DNA of 64,000 nucleotides. Source: Hevea brasiliensis (taxonomy: Eukaryota; Streptophyta; Magnoliopsida; Malpighiales; Euphorbiaceae). A program made the translations under genes and the position numbers. A model generated the notes under the pieces. The model did not search any database. It saw only the letters and a program-made list of their open reading frames with translations, and was not told where the DNA came from. Below, one piece after another: positions 1 through 11,829 of this stretch (positions are counted from its first letter, which is position 1; the number at the start of each line of letters is the position of its first letter). The stretch is taken from assembly GCF_030052815.1 (NCBI RefSeq), contig NC_079494.1:39170467-39234466 (forward strand), read 5' to 3'.

Positions 1-315
1 GCATTGAGATACATTATGTTTGAAAATTTTGAGACTATTAAGTTTGAGAAATTGAGTATATATTGAAATTGTCTTTGGCAGTTCGGAAGAATCATAGTCC
101 AAATTACAGCCGACACTTTGTTGGATTATCGTTAAAATTTTTGAAATTTCCAACTTAGTTAGATTTTGATAAAAGTAAAAATAGCCTAAATCTTCAATAA
201 AGTTTTTGAATAAATAAATCAAGGACTGTAATGAAATCAGATAAAATAGAGTACTCCGGCACACTGAGTGGCATAACTTGCTCGGTTGCATTGTAGTCGG
301 GTAAGGGGTGTCACA
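1..315 (+). repeat. 3' end of a Ty3/gypsy LTR (cut by window start)
   Basis: The segment ends in GGGTAAGGGGTGTCACA, the same terminus as the complete LTRs at 8093-11416 and 37183-40233. It also contains the GGCATA-CTTGCTCGGTT block seen just before those ends. The next bases (CTCAA, 316-320) belong to a copia element, so this is probably the right end of an LTR inserted in that copia. The left end and the matching duplication lie outside the window. Confidence 0.8.
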
Positions 316-656
316 CTCAATCTTCCACAGTTTTCTTTTTCAATTTTGTCAAATCAAGTAATGCTTTTCTTGTCAATCTTGATAAATCTTATTGGGTTAT
401 AGATTTTAGAGCAAACAAACTTATGATAGCTCTTTAAATAAATTATCTGTTTATTCCCCATGCTTAGGAAAGGAAAAGGTCCATATAACAGATGGTTCCT
501 CTACCATAATTTTTTGTACAAGTTCTATTATATGCACTCTCAATATAAATCTCAATTCAATTCTTCATGTTTCTAGCTTTCTTATTAATCTTTTATCTGT
601 TAATTCTGTTCCCCAAGCTAGTAAATGTAAAATTGAAGTTTTTTCCCTACTCATTA
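316..656 (+). pseudogene. Ty1/copia polyprotein fragment: protease region
   Basis: Translation of about 385-650 gives a copia-type aspartic protease region: a W-V-I-D stretch followed by a mutated active site (D-F-R-A where D-S-G-A is usual), then a poorly preserved leader up to the gag-pre-integrase boundary. Several in-frame stops are present. The coding sequence is cut at 657 by a solo LTR and resumes at 4284, where the reading continues into G-K-T-I-G-N-G-K-L-R-D-G-L-Y. It is an old, non-functional fragment; no gag was found upstream because another LTR abuts at 315. Confidence 0.7.
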
Positions 657-3600
657 TGTAACACCCCTATTTGTATAGCCTGGTATATTTCACTGTTCCG
701 GTGACCGGTGTCGGTCCGGACAATTAAGGGGATTAGAACCATACTTAAGATAATTAGAGAAGCCATAAACACAAATAATTAGTAATGTTCAATTAGTTAA
801 GTATAAATAAGAAAAACAGAACATAAGAAGTTAAACGAGCTGAGAGTCACAGCGATGGGTGACCTCCTCGGGAACAATTGCGAAGTCATTTTAAACTCAA
901 ATTTCGAACCGTAAAAAGTGATGCTGCGGTCCTTAGGACCCTTATGAACACAGTGGAAAAGAGAAAATCACGAAAAAAGAACTGTTAAGTCAGTCAAATA
1001 ATTAAGTCAGGGAGCCGAAAGAAATATTGGATTATTTACAAACCGGGATGAATCGGTGAGGGGCAATTTGGTCAATTGACCCCGAGAGCTGACTCCTAAC
1101 CTAACTGTCAAATAAAATTGGAGAAAAGAAAATTTCGGAATCGAGAATTAAATTAAAGAACTAATAGAAAAAAAGAAAAAAAAAAGAAAAGGATGGAAAA
1201 GTCAAAGGTGATGACATCATGAATGATGTCAATAAGAAATTAATTAAGTTTTTTATTAATTTGGAATTTTTGATCTTCTAAAAGGGATAAGATTAAAGAA
1301 AAGAAAAAAAAAAAAAAAAAAAAAGAAAAACCTCATTTTCTTCTTCCTTGGTGCCGCCCACTTTCTTCCCACACTTCCTCCATGAAAATCCTTCCTTTAA
1401 GCTTACATTTACGTTTGATTTTCTCCACTTGATCTTCATAACTTCCCTAAAAACCTTACTAAAGCTTGTAATCTCAACCTAAGAACAAGAAAGAAAGAAG
1501 AAAGAAGGAGAGAAATTGGAGAATTGGCATTAAAGTTGAGGTTAGTATGCTAACTTACTATTCTTCCATTTAAATGCATGATTAATGGTTGAAATGAGCT
1601 TAGAATCTATGAAATGAAATAAAATCATAGGAGAAGGACTAAACTGAAATTTCGGCCTGGTTGATGGGAGTATGATTTGGTATGGTTTGATGTGTTTAAA
1701 GGGAATTAAAGATGTTAGTAAACTTACATTAGTATGGTGGTAAGATGGAAATGCACCAATTGTGATTGAATGAATGAGATTAGGGTTTGAATGTTAGGGT
1801 TTGTGAACCAAATTTTGGAGAAATGCATAAATGATATCTTTGACCAATTGTGGACTGAAAAATGGTCAATAATGACCAAAGGAAATGTATGGGAATTGTT
1901 AGAATGGAAGACAAATTCGTAGGTCAATTGGTCATGCTGCTGGTAGCATGACCAAACCTACTTTGAAGGACCAAAACAGGAATTTTACAAGCCTAATTGA
2001 TATGCCACCAATTGGAGATGAAAATAGACATAAAATAACACAATTTTCCTTAAGGAACCATAGCCAAAAACTGACTAAAACTTGGTGAACCAATTGACCA
2101 AAGTGAAATGAGAGCAGGCTGCCATCAAGACTAAATCGACCAAATGAACAGTAACTGTTCATTTGGTAATAATTCGAGCTAGACAGGTCAAATTGACCTG
2201 AAATTTTATCAGAAATTAGATAAGATATAGATCTAAAACTTTCATGAAGAAAACCACCCCAAATTATGCCATTAACCTAGTCAAATTATTGAGCAAAGTT
2301 GAATTATTGAACCTGCAACTCTGCAGAATTGCCATTGAGCAGTAAAGTTCCAATGGCTATAACTCTCTCTAGAAAACTCCGATTTAGGCGATTCTTGAAC
2401 CGATGGAAACCTAAGACATAGTAGAACATTTCGTATGAAGGAAATTAGACCAAATTATGGACTTAACTTGATCAAATTATTGAATTAATTTGGACCAAAA
2501 ATCTGCCAGAACCAAAATTGTCGCATGAACAGTGCACGTGAACAGTAATTATATTTTGGCTATAACTTGAGCTACAAAACTCCGATTGGGGTGATCCAAA
2601 AATGAGAATACACTTAAGACAATAAGGAACATTTTCTATGAAGGAAGTTTTGCCAAATTCCAACAGTAGATTGATCAATGGAACAGTGCAACTTCGGAGC
2701 ACCAAAACCGAAAATTGGCAATTTTGCCAAAAATGACCTAAGCTTTGAGAAAATGACCAAAACCAACAAGTTTAATAACCAAAATGTGGTATGTGGGTGA
2801 AGTTGGAGTTCCCATACCTATTAAGCCTTAGAAATTCAACTATTTGACTTGAATAGTGCAGTCAATAGTAACCCGAAACACAAAATTTAAAGAACGTCGA
2901 ATTTAGCACGTTAGAGCTAGGTAATTGTGAAGCTAAATTTATTTTGGATTTATGTTAAGTTCTAGTACTGAAACATTGTAAAATTGTGTGTTTCAGTTGA
3001 AAAGAATAACGGGAAGGAACCCGAGGAACCGAGTCGAGGCTAAGGGACGACTCACTTGAGGTTTGTGCACAATAAACCCTATTTAAGCATTTTATCCTTG
3101 AAAAATTGATTTAGTATGCATTATGAATTTATGAACTTTTGTGTTGCCACCTTGTGATCAAAATGTAACTTTGGAAATTGATTTGATTTTTGTATGCAAT
3201 ATTTGAATGAAATGTTTGAAATGGATTTTTGATTCACACTTAGCATGACAGTTATTTATTATTCCTCCTCCATTTATGGGGTTGAGATCGTTTATTTCCC
3301 TCCCTCTCTGGCTTGCCAATTGAGGTTGTAGATCGGATGAGTACTCATTAGCTAGCTAGCCACCTCCCTCATTGGTTTCGATTAATGGGGTTGAGATTGC
3401 TTTGTCGTGGTGTACAACGTGGCATTGATCGGAAATTTTGTGTCATGGCTTAAGTTGTGTATGACTTTGGCAACACTGTGTTTATGAAATTGTTTGACTA
3501 AACTGTGTTTAATAAATTATTTGACAAAATGGTGTTATTATGAACTTTGATCATTATTGAAATGTGATTGAGAAACATTTGAATTGTGTTTGGCAATGAA

Positions 3601-4283
3601 TGATTTATTTATTGCATTTTAAATTTTTATTGTGCACCACTGAGTATTTTTATACTCAGCGATGGCTTATTTTGCTGTCGCAGATAAGAGCAAGGAAAAA
3701 GCAGCAGAGTGAGCTGCGATTAAATCGAGGATTACATTGATCTTTTGTACGGGTATTATTTTATGCCCCTGTAGATAAATTTTGATGTAAATATAGAAAT
3801 GTTGTATGTATCAACATAAAGTCGAGCAGTTGTAAATAAATTATAACAATATTATTTTGGATTCTCTTCTGTAAATTTAATATTTGTTCATATGGATTTT
3901 CTGCTTTATGCTTTGTGAATGGAAATATTAAATATTTTGAGATGATTGAGTCATTGAAGGTTGGGAGTTGTGAAACATTTTTGGAAGTGCTTTTTACAGG
4001 TCTTTGAAGAATTGGTTTCTCAAAATACAGAGGGAACTCTGTCAAAATTTTTATAAAATTTGCGGCAAAATTAAAATGGACAAAATTTTTTATTAGTATT
4101 TAAACTTGAATAAATGATTTTAAATTCTTATCAAAATGCTCACCACTTTCAAAATGTAAGAAAATTGTTTTAAAATCCTTTGTAGGGTACTTACTGAGTT
4201 ATCGGTAGGTGAAGTTCGGTAGTTCATTAAGTATTTTACGGGATCATATTATGCCTTATAGAGGGGTAAGGTGTGACACATTA
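652..4283 (+). mobile_element. Solo Ty3/gypsy LTR with CATTA target duplication
   Basis: The LTR proper is 657-4278 (3,622 bp). It starts TGTAACACCC, ends GGTAAGGTGTGACA, and is flanked by a perfect 5-bp duplication CATTA at 652-656 and 4279-4283. No PBS, gag or pol lies inside, so this is a solo LTR left by recombination between the two LTRs of a full element. It shares its first 80 bases, with few changes, with the reverse complement of 28673-32207, so the two are one family. An A-rich run (about 1300-1325) precedes a CT-rich stretch that may mark the U3/R boundary; no clear TATA box was seen. The ORFs within it are discussed under findings. Confidence 0.93.
3640..3681 (+). other. Tandem stem-loops conserved in gypsy LTRs
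   Basis: Two adjacent hairpins occur near the LTR 3' third. The first is an 8-bp perfect stem (CTGAGTAT with ATACTCAG) around a TTTT loop. The second pairs GCGATGGC with GCTGTCGC (two G-U wobbles) around a 7-nt loop. Equivalent hairpin pairs stand at the same place in at least seven other LTRs of the window. Function unknown; a role in RNA packaging, polyadenylation or readthrough is only a guess. Confidence 0.6.
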
Positions 4284-5300
4284 CATATTTTAGGATTTGA
4301 GAATAGGGAAAACGATTGGCAATGGTAAATTGCGAGATGGTCTATATCTATTAGATCACAAATGTGGTCCCTCAAATCTTGGAGCAAACCATGCTTTGTT
4401 AGGAAAGTTTATGGGTGCTAATGAGCAAATTATCCAATGGCATAGGAGTTTAGGACATCCATATTTTTCTACTATAAAAAGGTTATATCCTAATTTATTT
4501 AAGAATTGCAACTCAGATTTACTAGTTTGTGATTCTTATGAATTTGCTAAACACACAAGATAGCCTTTTCCTTTCATAAATAATAAAAGTTTGGTCCCTT
4601 TTATGACTATTTATTTAGATGTGTGGGGACCTACTCAAAAAGTTTATTTATCTGATTATAGATGGTTTGTCACTTTTATTGACTGTTGCACTAGGTTAAC
4701 ATGGGTCTATTTGATGAAAGCAAAAAGTGAAGTGTTTTCTTGCTTTCAGCAGTTTCACAAAAATGATTTGCACATAGTTTAATGCTATGGTTAAAATTTT
4801 AAGAACTGATAATGGCGGCATAGAATATGTTAATGGTGTTTTTATTGCTTATTTGGATTCAAATGGTATAATGCATCAAACTACTTATGTTAATACTAGT
4901 GAACAAAAATGGAATATCTAAAAGAAAAAAATAAACATTTATTGGAGGGGGCTTGATCTCTTATGTTTACTATGAATCTTTTTTAACCTTATTGGGGGGA
5001 TTTAGTTCTTGCTGCAACACATCTTATCAATAGAATGCCTTTAAGAACACTAAACTTTAAGAGCCCTTTAAAAGTTTTTCAAGGTCATAATTCTTATACT
5101 ATTCCTCTAAAGATTTTTGGATGTCTCTATTTTATCCACAAAGACAAATGTTAGAAGTTAGAACTTACAGCTCTTAAATGTGTGTAGGATACTCTAGTAC
5201 TCAAAAGGGCTATAAGTGTTATCAACCTCCTACCAAGAAATTTTTTATCAGTATGGGTCTTACCTTTAGATAATATGAGTCTTATTTCCCTATCAAATCA
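4284..5300 (+). pseudogene. Ty1/copia gag-pre-integrase and integrase, decayed
   Basis: After the solo LTR the copia reading resumes. The gag-pre-integrase motif W-H-R-S-L-G-H-P lies near 4440-4470, followed by the L-V-C-D-S-Y-E zinc-binding remnant (second Cys lost) near 4530. Integrase core pieces follow: D-V-W-G-P (about 4618), F-I-D-C-C-T-R (about 4678) and R-T-D-N-G-G (about 4803). The tail N-R-M-P ... G-C-L-Y-F-I-H (5030-5140) is recognisable. Frameshifts and stops break it throughout; the longest open pieces are 4297-4563 and 4591-4782. It would have encoded cDNA insertion. Confidence 0.85.
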
Positions 5301-5639
5301 TCTCTTCGAGGGAAGGATAAGGAAAAAGAGGAAGAGCTCATTTTTCATAACCAAGCTATTAGACTTTAGGGGGAGACAATTAGGCTTGGGTCACACCTTA
5401 GTAATAAGCCACATAATTAGGACCAACCAGATCCTCAAATCACAGGGAGATTGAATAGATTGGATTTGAGAATCTACATGCATTGAAATATGACGGATAT
5501 AACCATTGAGCTTGATACACTTGATCAACCAACATCCTTGGAATACTTCTTGAGAATGTAGTGAGTCTTCTTCAATTCCTGATGATCCTAATTATGTTTC
5601 TGAGTTTAATTCTAATTAGACTATTGATGATCTTGATGT

Positions 5640-6524
5640 TTCTATTGCTTTCAGAAAATGAGTTCGGGCTTATATTAAGCATCTAATTTTTAATTTTGTT
5701 TCCTATGACTCTTTGTCTCCTTTCTATAGAGTTTTTATCTTGTCTATTTCTTCTGTTTCTATCCCACAAGGTTGGAAGAAAGCATGTCTTGATCTAAAAT
5801 GGAAGGCTACTATGGTAAAGGAGATGAGGGCTTTGTCAAAAAATGAGACATGGGATCTTATTTCTCTTCTATTGGGAAAGAGACTAGTGGGATAGAAGTG
5901 GATGTTCACTATAAAACATATGGAAGATGGTTCCATTGAAAGGTACAAGGCCAAGTGAGTGACTAGAGGTTTCACTCAAACATATGGGTGGATTATAAGG
6001 AGACTTTTTCCTCTATTACAGAGATGAATAACATCATAATCTTGTTCTCATGTGCAGCAAATTTTGAATGGGATTTATAGCAATTTGATGTGAAGAATGT
6101 TTTCCTATGTGGAGACTTAAAGGAGGAGGTATACATGGAAATTACCTTAGGGTTTGATGATAATAGAACCAAAGGGAAAGTTTACAGGATGAAAAAGGTT
6201 CTATATGGTCTGAAACAGTCACCTAGAGAATGGTTTGATAGATTTAGTAAGGCCATGATCTCTTTTAGATATTATCAAAGCAATGAGGATCATACTCTAT
6301 TTATGAAACACTATAGAGGTAAGATCACATTACTTATTATTTATGTTAATGACATAGTTATAACAGGAGATGATAAGGAGAATGCCCATTTGAAAGAACT
6401 CTTAGCCCTGGAGTTTGAGATTAAAGACTTCGATAGATTAAGGTACTTCCATAGGATAGAGTTTGCCAGATCAGACAGAGGAATTTTCATTTTTCAAAGG
6501 AAGTATATTTTAGACCTCCTATAA
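5640..6524 (+). pseudogene. Ty1/copia reverse transcriptase, decayed
   Basis: From about 5770 the sequence reads as copia RT: W-K-A-T-M-V-K-E-M-R-A-L, N-E-T-W-D-L, then after stops F-D-V-K-N-V-F-L-C-G-D-L, Y-G-L-K-Q-S-P-R-E-W-F, and the palm motif Y-V-N-D where Y-V-D-D is usual. The second catalytic Asp codon is therefore changed, which alone would abolish polymerase activity. The longest intact piece is 6090-6524 (144 codons). Stops and frameshifts separate the rest. Confidence 0.88.
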
Positions 6525-6529
6525 GAAAT

Positions 6530-7276
6530 AAGCATGTTGGGCTATAAACTTGTAGAATTCTCTATTGAAATTATCATAAACTATAAGTAGGAGTTGGGAA
6601 ATTAGTTGACTTAGAAAGATATCAAAGGTTGGTTAGGAGGTTAATTTATCTCTCACCCACTAGACTCTATAGCTTATTCAGTGAGTCTAGTAAGTCAATA
6701 TATGCATGATCCTTAAGCACCTCACTTAGAAGTTGTTTTTTGCATTTTGAGGTATCTAAAATCTATACTTGGAAAAGGACTTATTTTTTTAAAGCATGAT
6801 CATTTCCAGATAAAGGCCTTTATAGATGAAAATTAGGCTGAATCTCTTAATGATAGGAGGTCTACATCAGGTTATTGCACCTTTATTAAAGGTAACCTAG
6901 TAACTTGAGAAGCAAAAAATAAAATGTGATAGCTAGATCAAGAGCAAAAGAAGAATATAGGGCTATAGCACAAAGCATCTGTGAGCTATTGTGGCTGTGA
7001 AAATTGATGGACGAGTTGAGGTTGTCAAAGACCAATAGTTATCTATATTTTGTGACAACAAAGCTGCTATCAATATTGTCCACAATCCAGTTCAACATGA
7101 TAAGACCAAGCATGTAGAGATTAATCAACACTTCATAGAGGAAAAGATTATAGATGGTTCATTGGTTGTGACTTCAAAGGAGCAGCTGGTTAATATATAT
7201 ACAAACGGTCTAAGCATGAAAGTATTGCACAATTTAGTTTGCAAGTTGGGCATGTGTAATATCCATGAACCAACTT
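6530..7276 (+). pseudogene. Ty1/copia RNase H, decayed
   Basis: Fragments in shifting frames follow RT: G-Y-C-T-F near 6870, E-E-Y-R-A-I-A-Q near 6950, F-C-D-N-K-A-A-I-N-I near 7050, and H-D-K-T-K-H-V-E-I-N-Q-H-F near 7097. These are the expected copia RNase H landmarks with catalytic E and D positions visible. Coding ends with N-I-H-E-P-T stop at about 7277, immediately before the polypurine tract. Many in-frame stops show great age. Confidence 0.85.
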
Positions 7277-7395
7277 GAGGGGGAGGATTGGAATCCCTTG
7301 ATTTTAGGGATATAGATTATTAGGCATTAATTGTATTTTCCTATTGTAATTAGCTTCCTATTTTTTAGTTTCCTTTTTAGGTCCCATTTAAAAAT
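7277..7395 (+). repeat. Copia polypurine tract and start of 3' LTR
   Basis: GAGGGGGAGGA at 7277-7287 directly follows the polyprotein stop and is a typical plus-strand priming tract. The following TGGAATCCC (7289) is the likely LTR start. The LTR can be followed only to about 7395; its 5' counterpart is not in the window, so the 3' limit is a guess. Confidence 0.6.
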
Positions 7396-8092
7396 TGTTG
7401 CAGATGATGAATATTCAACTTAAATGCAAATTTGGTCGTCACTTTAAATTGGCATTACCTTTGCAAGGAATGAATAACAAAAAATGACCAAGCTTCAACA
7501 ATAATAAAAGATCTGATAGTTGAATATTGTTAAGAGAAGAAAAATGCAAAACAAATAGAGATTAAGTCTCGTAACATGATTACCTTGTTGAACCAGAAGA
7601 CATAGCACCATTATTCTCCTCAACCAACTTAACAACAAATTCCTTATATTATGTTTACCTTCTTTGAGATTACTTCAGAAGTTATAGTGACCTAGATCAT
7701 AAACGAAACTTGGAAACATCTATCATCTTGGTGTACTAAACATATAGAAATAGTGAAAAAAAAACAACCTCATTTTCATTGTCGCTAGTCTCATTTCACA
7801 ATTAAAAAAGAAAAAGAAAAAAGAGAATAAAGAATGAGTGAAAAAATTATCGACAAGGAACTTTAAAATGGAAGGGAAATTTTGAAAGCCAATCATAACA
7901 CAAGATTACAAAAAGGTAAGAAAAGAAATTAACATGTTATACTCAAAATTGAGTGGTCATTATAGACAAATTCATAAGTAGATTGCATATGTAAAACCAA
8001 TATCACATTTATACATACATTGCATATGGAGATAGATGCAGCAAAAGACAGAATGATATAAAGTTGCAAAACAATAGCAAGTAGAATGAGAG
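7396..8092. other. Unassigned AT-rich DNA, possibly host-derived
   Basis: No retroelement protein, LTR signature or long ORF is visible in these roughly 700 bases. They lie between the copia 3' end and the gypsy LTR starting at 8093. On the minus strand 7584-7642 looks like a short exon (AG before it, GT after it, open in one frame), but the evidence is weak. The remainder is A/T-rich with purine runs (7800-7840). It may be copia LTR sequence too diverged to see, or original target DNA. Confidence 0.4.
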
Positions 8093-11000
8093 TGTAACAC
8101 CCTCACTTTAGATAGTTTGTACGTTCTACTGTTCCGGTAACCAATGACTGCCCGGAGAGCCAGAATGTCTAGAACTATAATTAGACTAGAGTGAGGAGTC
8201 ATAAATAATTCAAATAAGTGTAAGAAAAATTAAAGAAAAGTTTTAGAAATGAAATACAACAAAGTTAAATGAGCCGTTGCCCCAGTGATGGGTGACCCTA
8301 ATGGGAAGTTGCTATAAAAATAGCTAGTAACCCTAAATAGAGGGAAATCCCGTGAAATAATTTTTGGGACTCCAGAGAAGAGACATTGAGGTTTCGATGG
8401 CATTAGAATGCCAAGAAAATGCTTAGAAAAATTTTTAGATCGATATAGACAATTTTAGTCCATTAAGCAAAACGAAGGGCATTTTGGTCATTTCGCCTTC
8501 AGAGACAATTTTTTACTGACTTGTCCATTTATGTAAGTGAATTATATGATATAAAATAAGAATAAAAAGTGATGAAAATTAAATTGAAAATGAGTAGAAA
8601 AGAAAAGAAGAGAAAATGAGTTAAAATAGGCAGAACACTAATTCATTTTTTTTCTATGCCCTAATTCATTCATAATTATAGTCAATTTATCTCAAATGGT
8701 AAATTTTAACCCTCCCCAATTTCAATTAAACCTTCTAACACATTAGCCCCAAACTTCCCTTCAAAACCCTAACCTCCATACTTTACATCTCACATAACTC
8801 ATGCAATCTTCAATTATGGCTTAAGTAAACATTGTACTTGATGCTAATAGACAAAATTTAATCAAAAGAAAACATCAAGATTATCAACTTCTTTGCTGGA
8901 CGAAATTTGGGTCTCATCATTCATGCATAAATTTCAGTTTTTCTCATGAAATTTATACTTAATCACCCTTAATTGTAAGAATAAAGAAGAAAGGAAAGGA
9001 GGGATGAGCACTAACCTTGCTTAGGAGAGTCCAAGCTACCCTAACCTCTTAATTCCTTCTTCTTTTTGCTGCCTAGAAGTTGTTTAAGGGATAAGAAACA
9101 ATTTTTGTGAAGCAAGCTTATGATTTTAGGGGTTACTTATGAGGAAATGTTAAGGAGAAAAAGAGAGCTTCAATGGAGTATGGATGAAGAGTGTTTCGGC
9201 TGGGCTATGGAAGGAAGAAGAACCAGATTTTTCCTTTTTAATTTCTCGTCATTTAACTCTTTTTAACTGGGTTTATAAAAGCTTCTCTTCATTGGATTGG
9301 TGGAGCACATTTTAATTACATAATATGATGTCATATTTCTAGATCCTTGAGTCCAGTGTGTTTGGATGGTTATATCTTGAGTTAGGTAACTCCAATTAGT
9401 GCAAGGCCAATTGGAGATGAAATTAGACACATAATGGCCCAACTCTGATGAAGAAATCTTACCCAAAAACTACAATAGAATGACCTAAAAATTAACCTAA
9501 TCTGGGTAACACACATTTTGCCTTGGGCAAAATGACCAAATAAACAGTGTTTCCTCATTTGGTCATAACTCAGTGTAGCAAAGTCCAATTGAACTAAAAT
9601 TTATATTAATGGAAAGCTTAGACAATTTAGGACAGCTTTCATGAAGTACATAACTCCAAATTCTGACCAGAACTTAGTGAAATTACCCACCAAAAATCAG
9701 GACACTAAGCTGCCGGAATGGGATTCTGCCCAGAAATTCTGGGTAGATACCAATCCGGCCAGCCTTGCTAAAATTAACATATCTTGAGCTAGAAAACTCC
9801 AAATGGAGTGATTCAAAAAGAGAATTTAAGAAGACACATAAAGGAACAACTTTCATGAAGAGAATTTTATCAAATTTTTACTGTAGAAATGACCAATGGA
9901 ACAGTAAACTTAAGGCAAGAAATCTGAAAATTTTAAATAACAAACAATAAGCTTTGTAATGGTATTGACAACCAATGCCAATAATTTTAGAATACAAAAT
10001 GTGGTATATTGATGATATTAGAACTAATCTACCTATTGTCTATGAAAAAGTCAACATTTTAGTTGACTAATGGGATGAATAGTAACTATTGAACTTCAAT
10101 TATAGAGAACTTCACATTTAAATTTGTAATATGTCCTAGTAGGCCTAGTGTGATTGAGTTGGATAGGTTGGCAAGCCAATAGGGTTCTGATAGCAATACT
10201 ACATATGGCTCCACACCATTCTATGTTTTATGGCCTATTATGCCATTTTTAGATATAATAGCCTATGGCTATACTGAATATGATGTTATACTTGGCTTTA
10301 TGCCTTATTGCTTTTTGGCTTATTAGCCATTCTGTCTGCACACTGGGAGACACATTGTGACCGATGGTGTGACGGCCTAAGGTACTTAGTACCCAATGCT
10401 AGTTTACCTGTTTATCCAGTCTGGTCAATTTGTATAGATTACTCAGGCATGAAAAAGTATTAATAAAATTAAATTAGGTTTAAAGGAAATAAATTGATGA
10501 AATATTAAGTTAATAAACAAGAATGATTCCAATAAAAATAAATGTTCTTAAGGGTCAGAAAATGAAGATAAATAAATACATGAGGCTTAAAATCATTATG
10601 AGATCGATTAATAACATGCTAGGAAGAGTTAATATCATAAAATTTAATTAGCCTTAAACAAAACAAAAATTTAGAAAATATTTATTATTCTTATAAGCAC
10701 AATAACTAAGAAATTATTATTTTTATTTGTATATTATATTTTTTTATATTATTGGCACCACTAAGCAGTATTACTTAGCGCGTTGCTTTTGCCATGCGTA
10801 GGTACTAGAGATATGGAGCGCGATCCCATTATAACCTAGTCAGGGTGAGAGTCAGATCTGCTAGTATCCTGTGTCACCTTTCAGCTACAGTGCATTGGTA
10901 GGATGCTAGGCTACATTTTGTATTTTGTGTTTTGTATTTTTGTAAATTTTGTAATTAAAGTTTTATTTTATCATGTATATTGAAACTTATGTGATTATGT

Positions 11001-11416
11001 ATTAATGAAATTATCAATAAATGGTGTTCATAAATAAAAGTTGAGTATTTATTTATGATTTGAGTATAAATATGATGTGAATTGAATGATTGGAAAGTTT
11101 GAGAAATTGATGAGAATTTGTTAAGAATTGATGACATATTTGGAGTTGTGGATTTGAACAATTATTGGAAGTGTTTTCTACAGGTTCCGAAGAACTGTTT
11201 TCTCCATTTTTAGCCGGCACTCTGCTGAATTTTCTATAAAATTTTTGAAACCTTAAATTAATTCAAAATTTAAATAAATAAATTAAATGATATAAATTGC
11301 ACTTTGTGATAAATAAATAAATTAATTAAGAGAAGTGTAAATTGTAATAAAATAAGATATGGTGCATTGTGTGGCATATCTTGCTCAACTAAACCAGAGA
11401 CAGTAAGAGTGTCACA
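8093..11416 (+). repeat. 5' LTR of a truncated Ty3/gypsy element
   Basis: Starts TGTAACACCC and ends GAGTGTCACA, 3,324 bp, directly followed by TTTAG and a primer binding site, so it is a 5' LTR. The start resembles the LTR fragment at 36491-37182 (same family, shared CACTTTAG and the GAGCCG...GATGGGTGACC block). The preceding 5 bp are GAGAG; the right end of the element is lost, so no duplication can be checked. A tandem stem-loop pair lies at 10761-10798. Confidence 0.88.
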
Positions 11417-11421
11417 TTTAG

Positions 11422-11435
11422 TGGTATCAGAGCAC
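11422..11435 (+). other. Primer binding site, initiator-Met tRNA type
   Basis: TGGTATCAGAGCA follows the LTR end by five bases. It matches the complement of the 3' end of plant initiator-Met tRNA, the usual minus-strand primer of chromoviruses. Confidence 0.9.
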
Positions 11436-11532
11436 TGTTTAGGCGTTTTTGGGTCTACATAGAGTCCATACCATGCATTGCATTTGTAAGAATCGAGATA
11501 ACACTAATGCAGATATGCTTGTTTTTCTTATT

Positions 11533-11805
11533 TTGGTTAGGCTATGGACCCTTCATTGATGAAAAGGTGAAGAGTCATGCTCCACTGCTGGTTGAAGCCG
11601 AGGGGGGGGGGGAACTCCACACACACACAAGTGCGCACAACCTCCACTAGCTATGTTTCAAAGAATGGCGAATTTTTCAAAAAAAATGGTTGGGTTGCCA
11701 CCTACCACCTCCACAATGGAAGTCACATTTAGAAAAGCTCAAAATCATGAATTTCATGGGTAAGAAAGAAGATGACCATTGGCTAGACCGCACCATAAGG
11801 GTATC
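11533..11805 (+). pseudogene. Truncated gag of the 8093 gypsy element
   Basis: After the PBS leader an ATG near 11533 opens M-D-P-S, the same start as gag at 19601 (minus). Downstream, with frameshifts around a G-run (about 11602) and a CA-repeat (about 11620), one reads K-S-H-L-E-K-L and later W-L-D-R-T-I-R-V, corresponding to about residues 1-90 of the gag in the element to the right. The sequence stops at a C-run (11812-11822), where it joins the reversed LTR of the next element. The rest of gag and all of pol are deleted. Confidence 0.75.
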
Positions 11806-11829
11806 ATCCCGACCCCCCCCCCGACACAT

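Noticed and set aside
3761..4045. 94-codon minus-strand ORF in the solo LTR.
   Set aside because: Not open in the family copy at 28673-32207; looks like chance in AT-rich DNA.
11600..11640. G-run and CA-repeat in truncated gag.
   Set aside because: Simple-sequence expansion or sequencing homopolymer in a decayed gene; no further structure.
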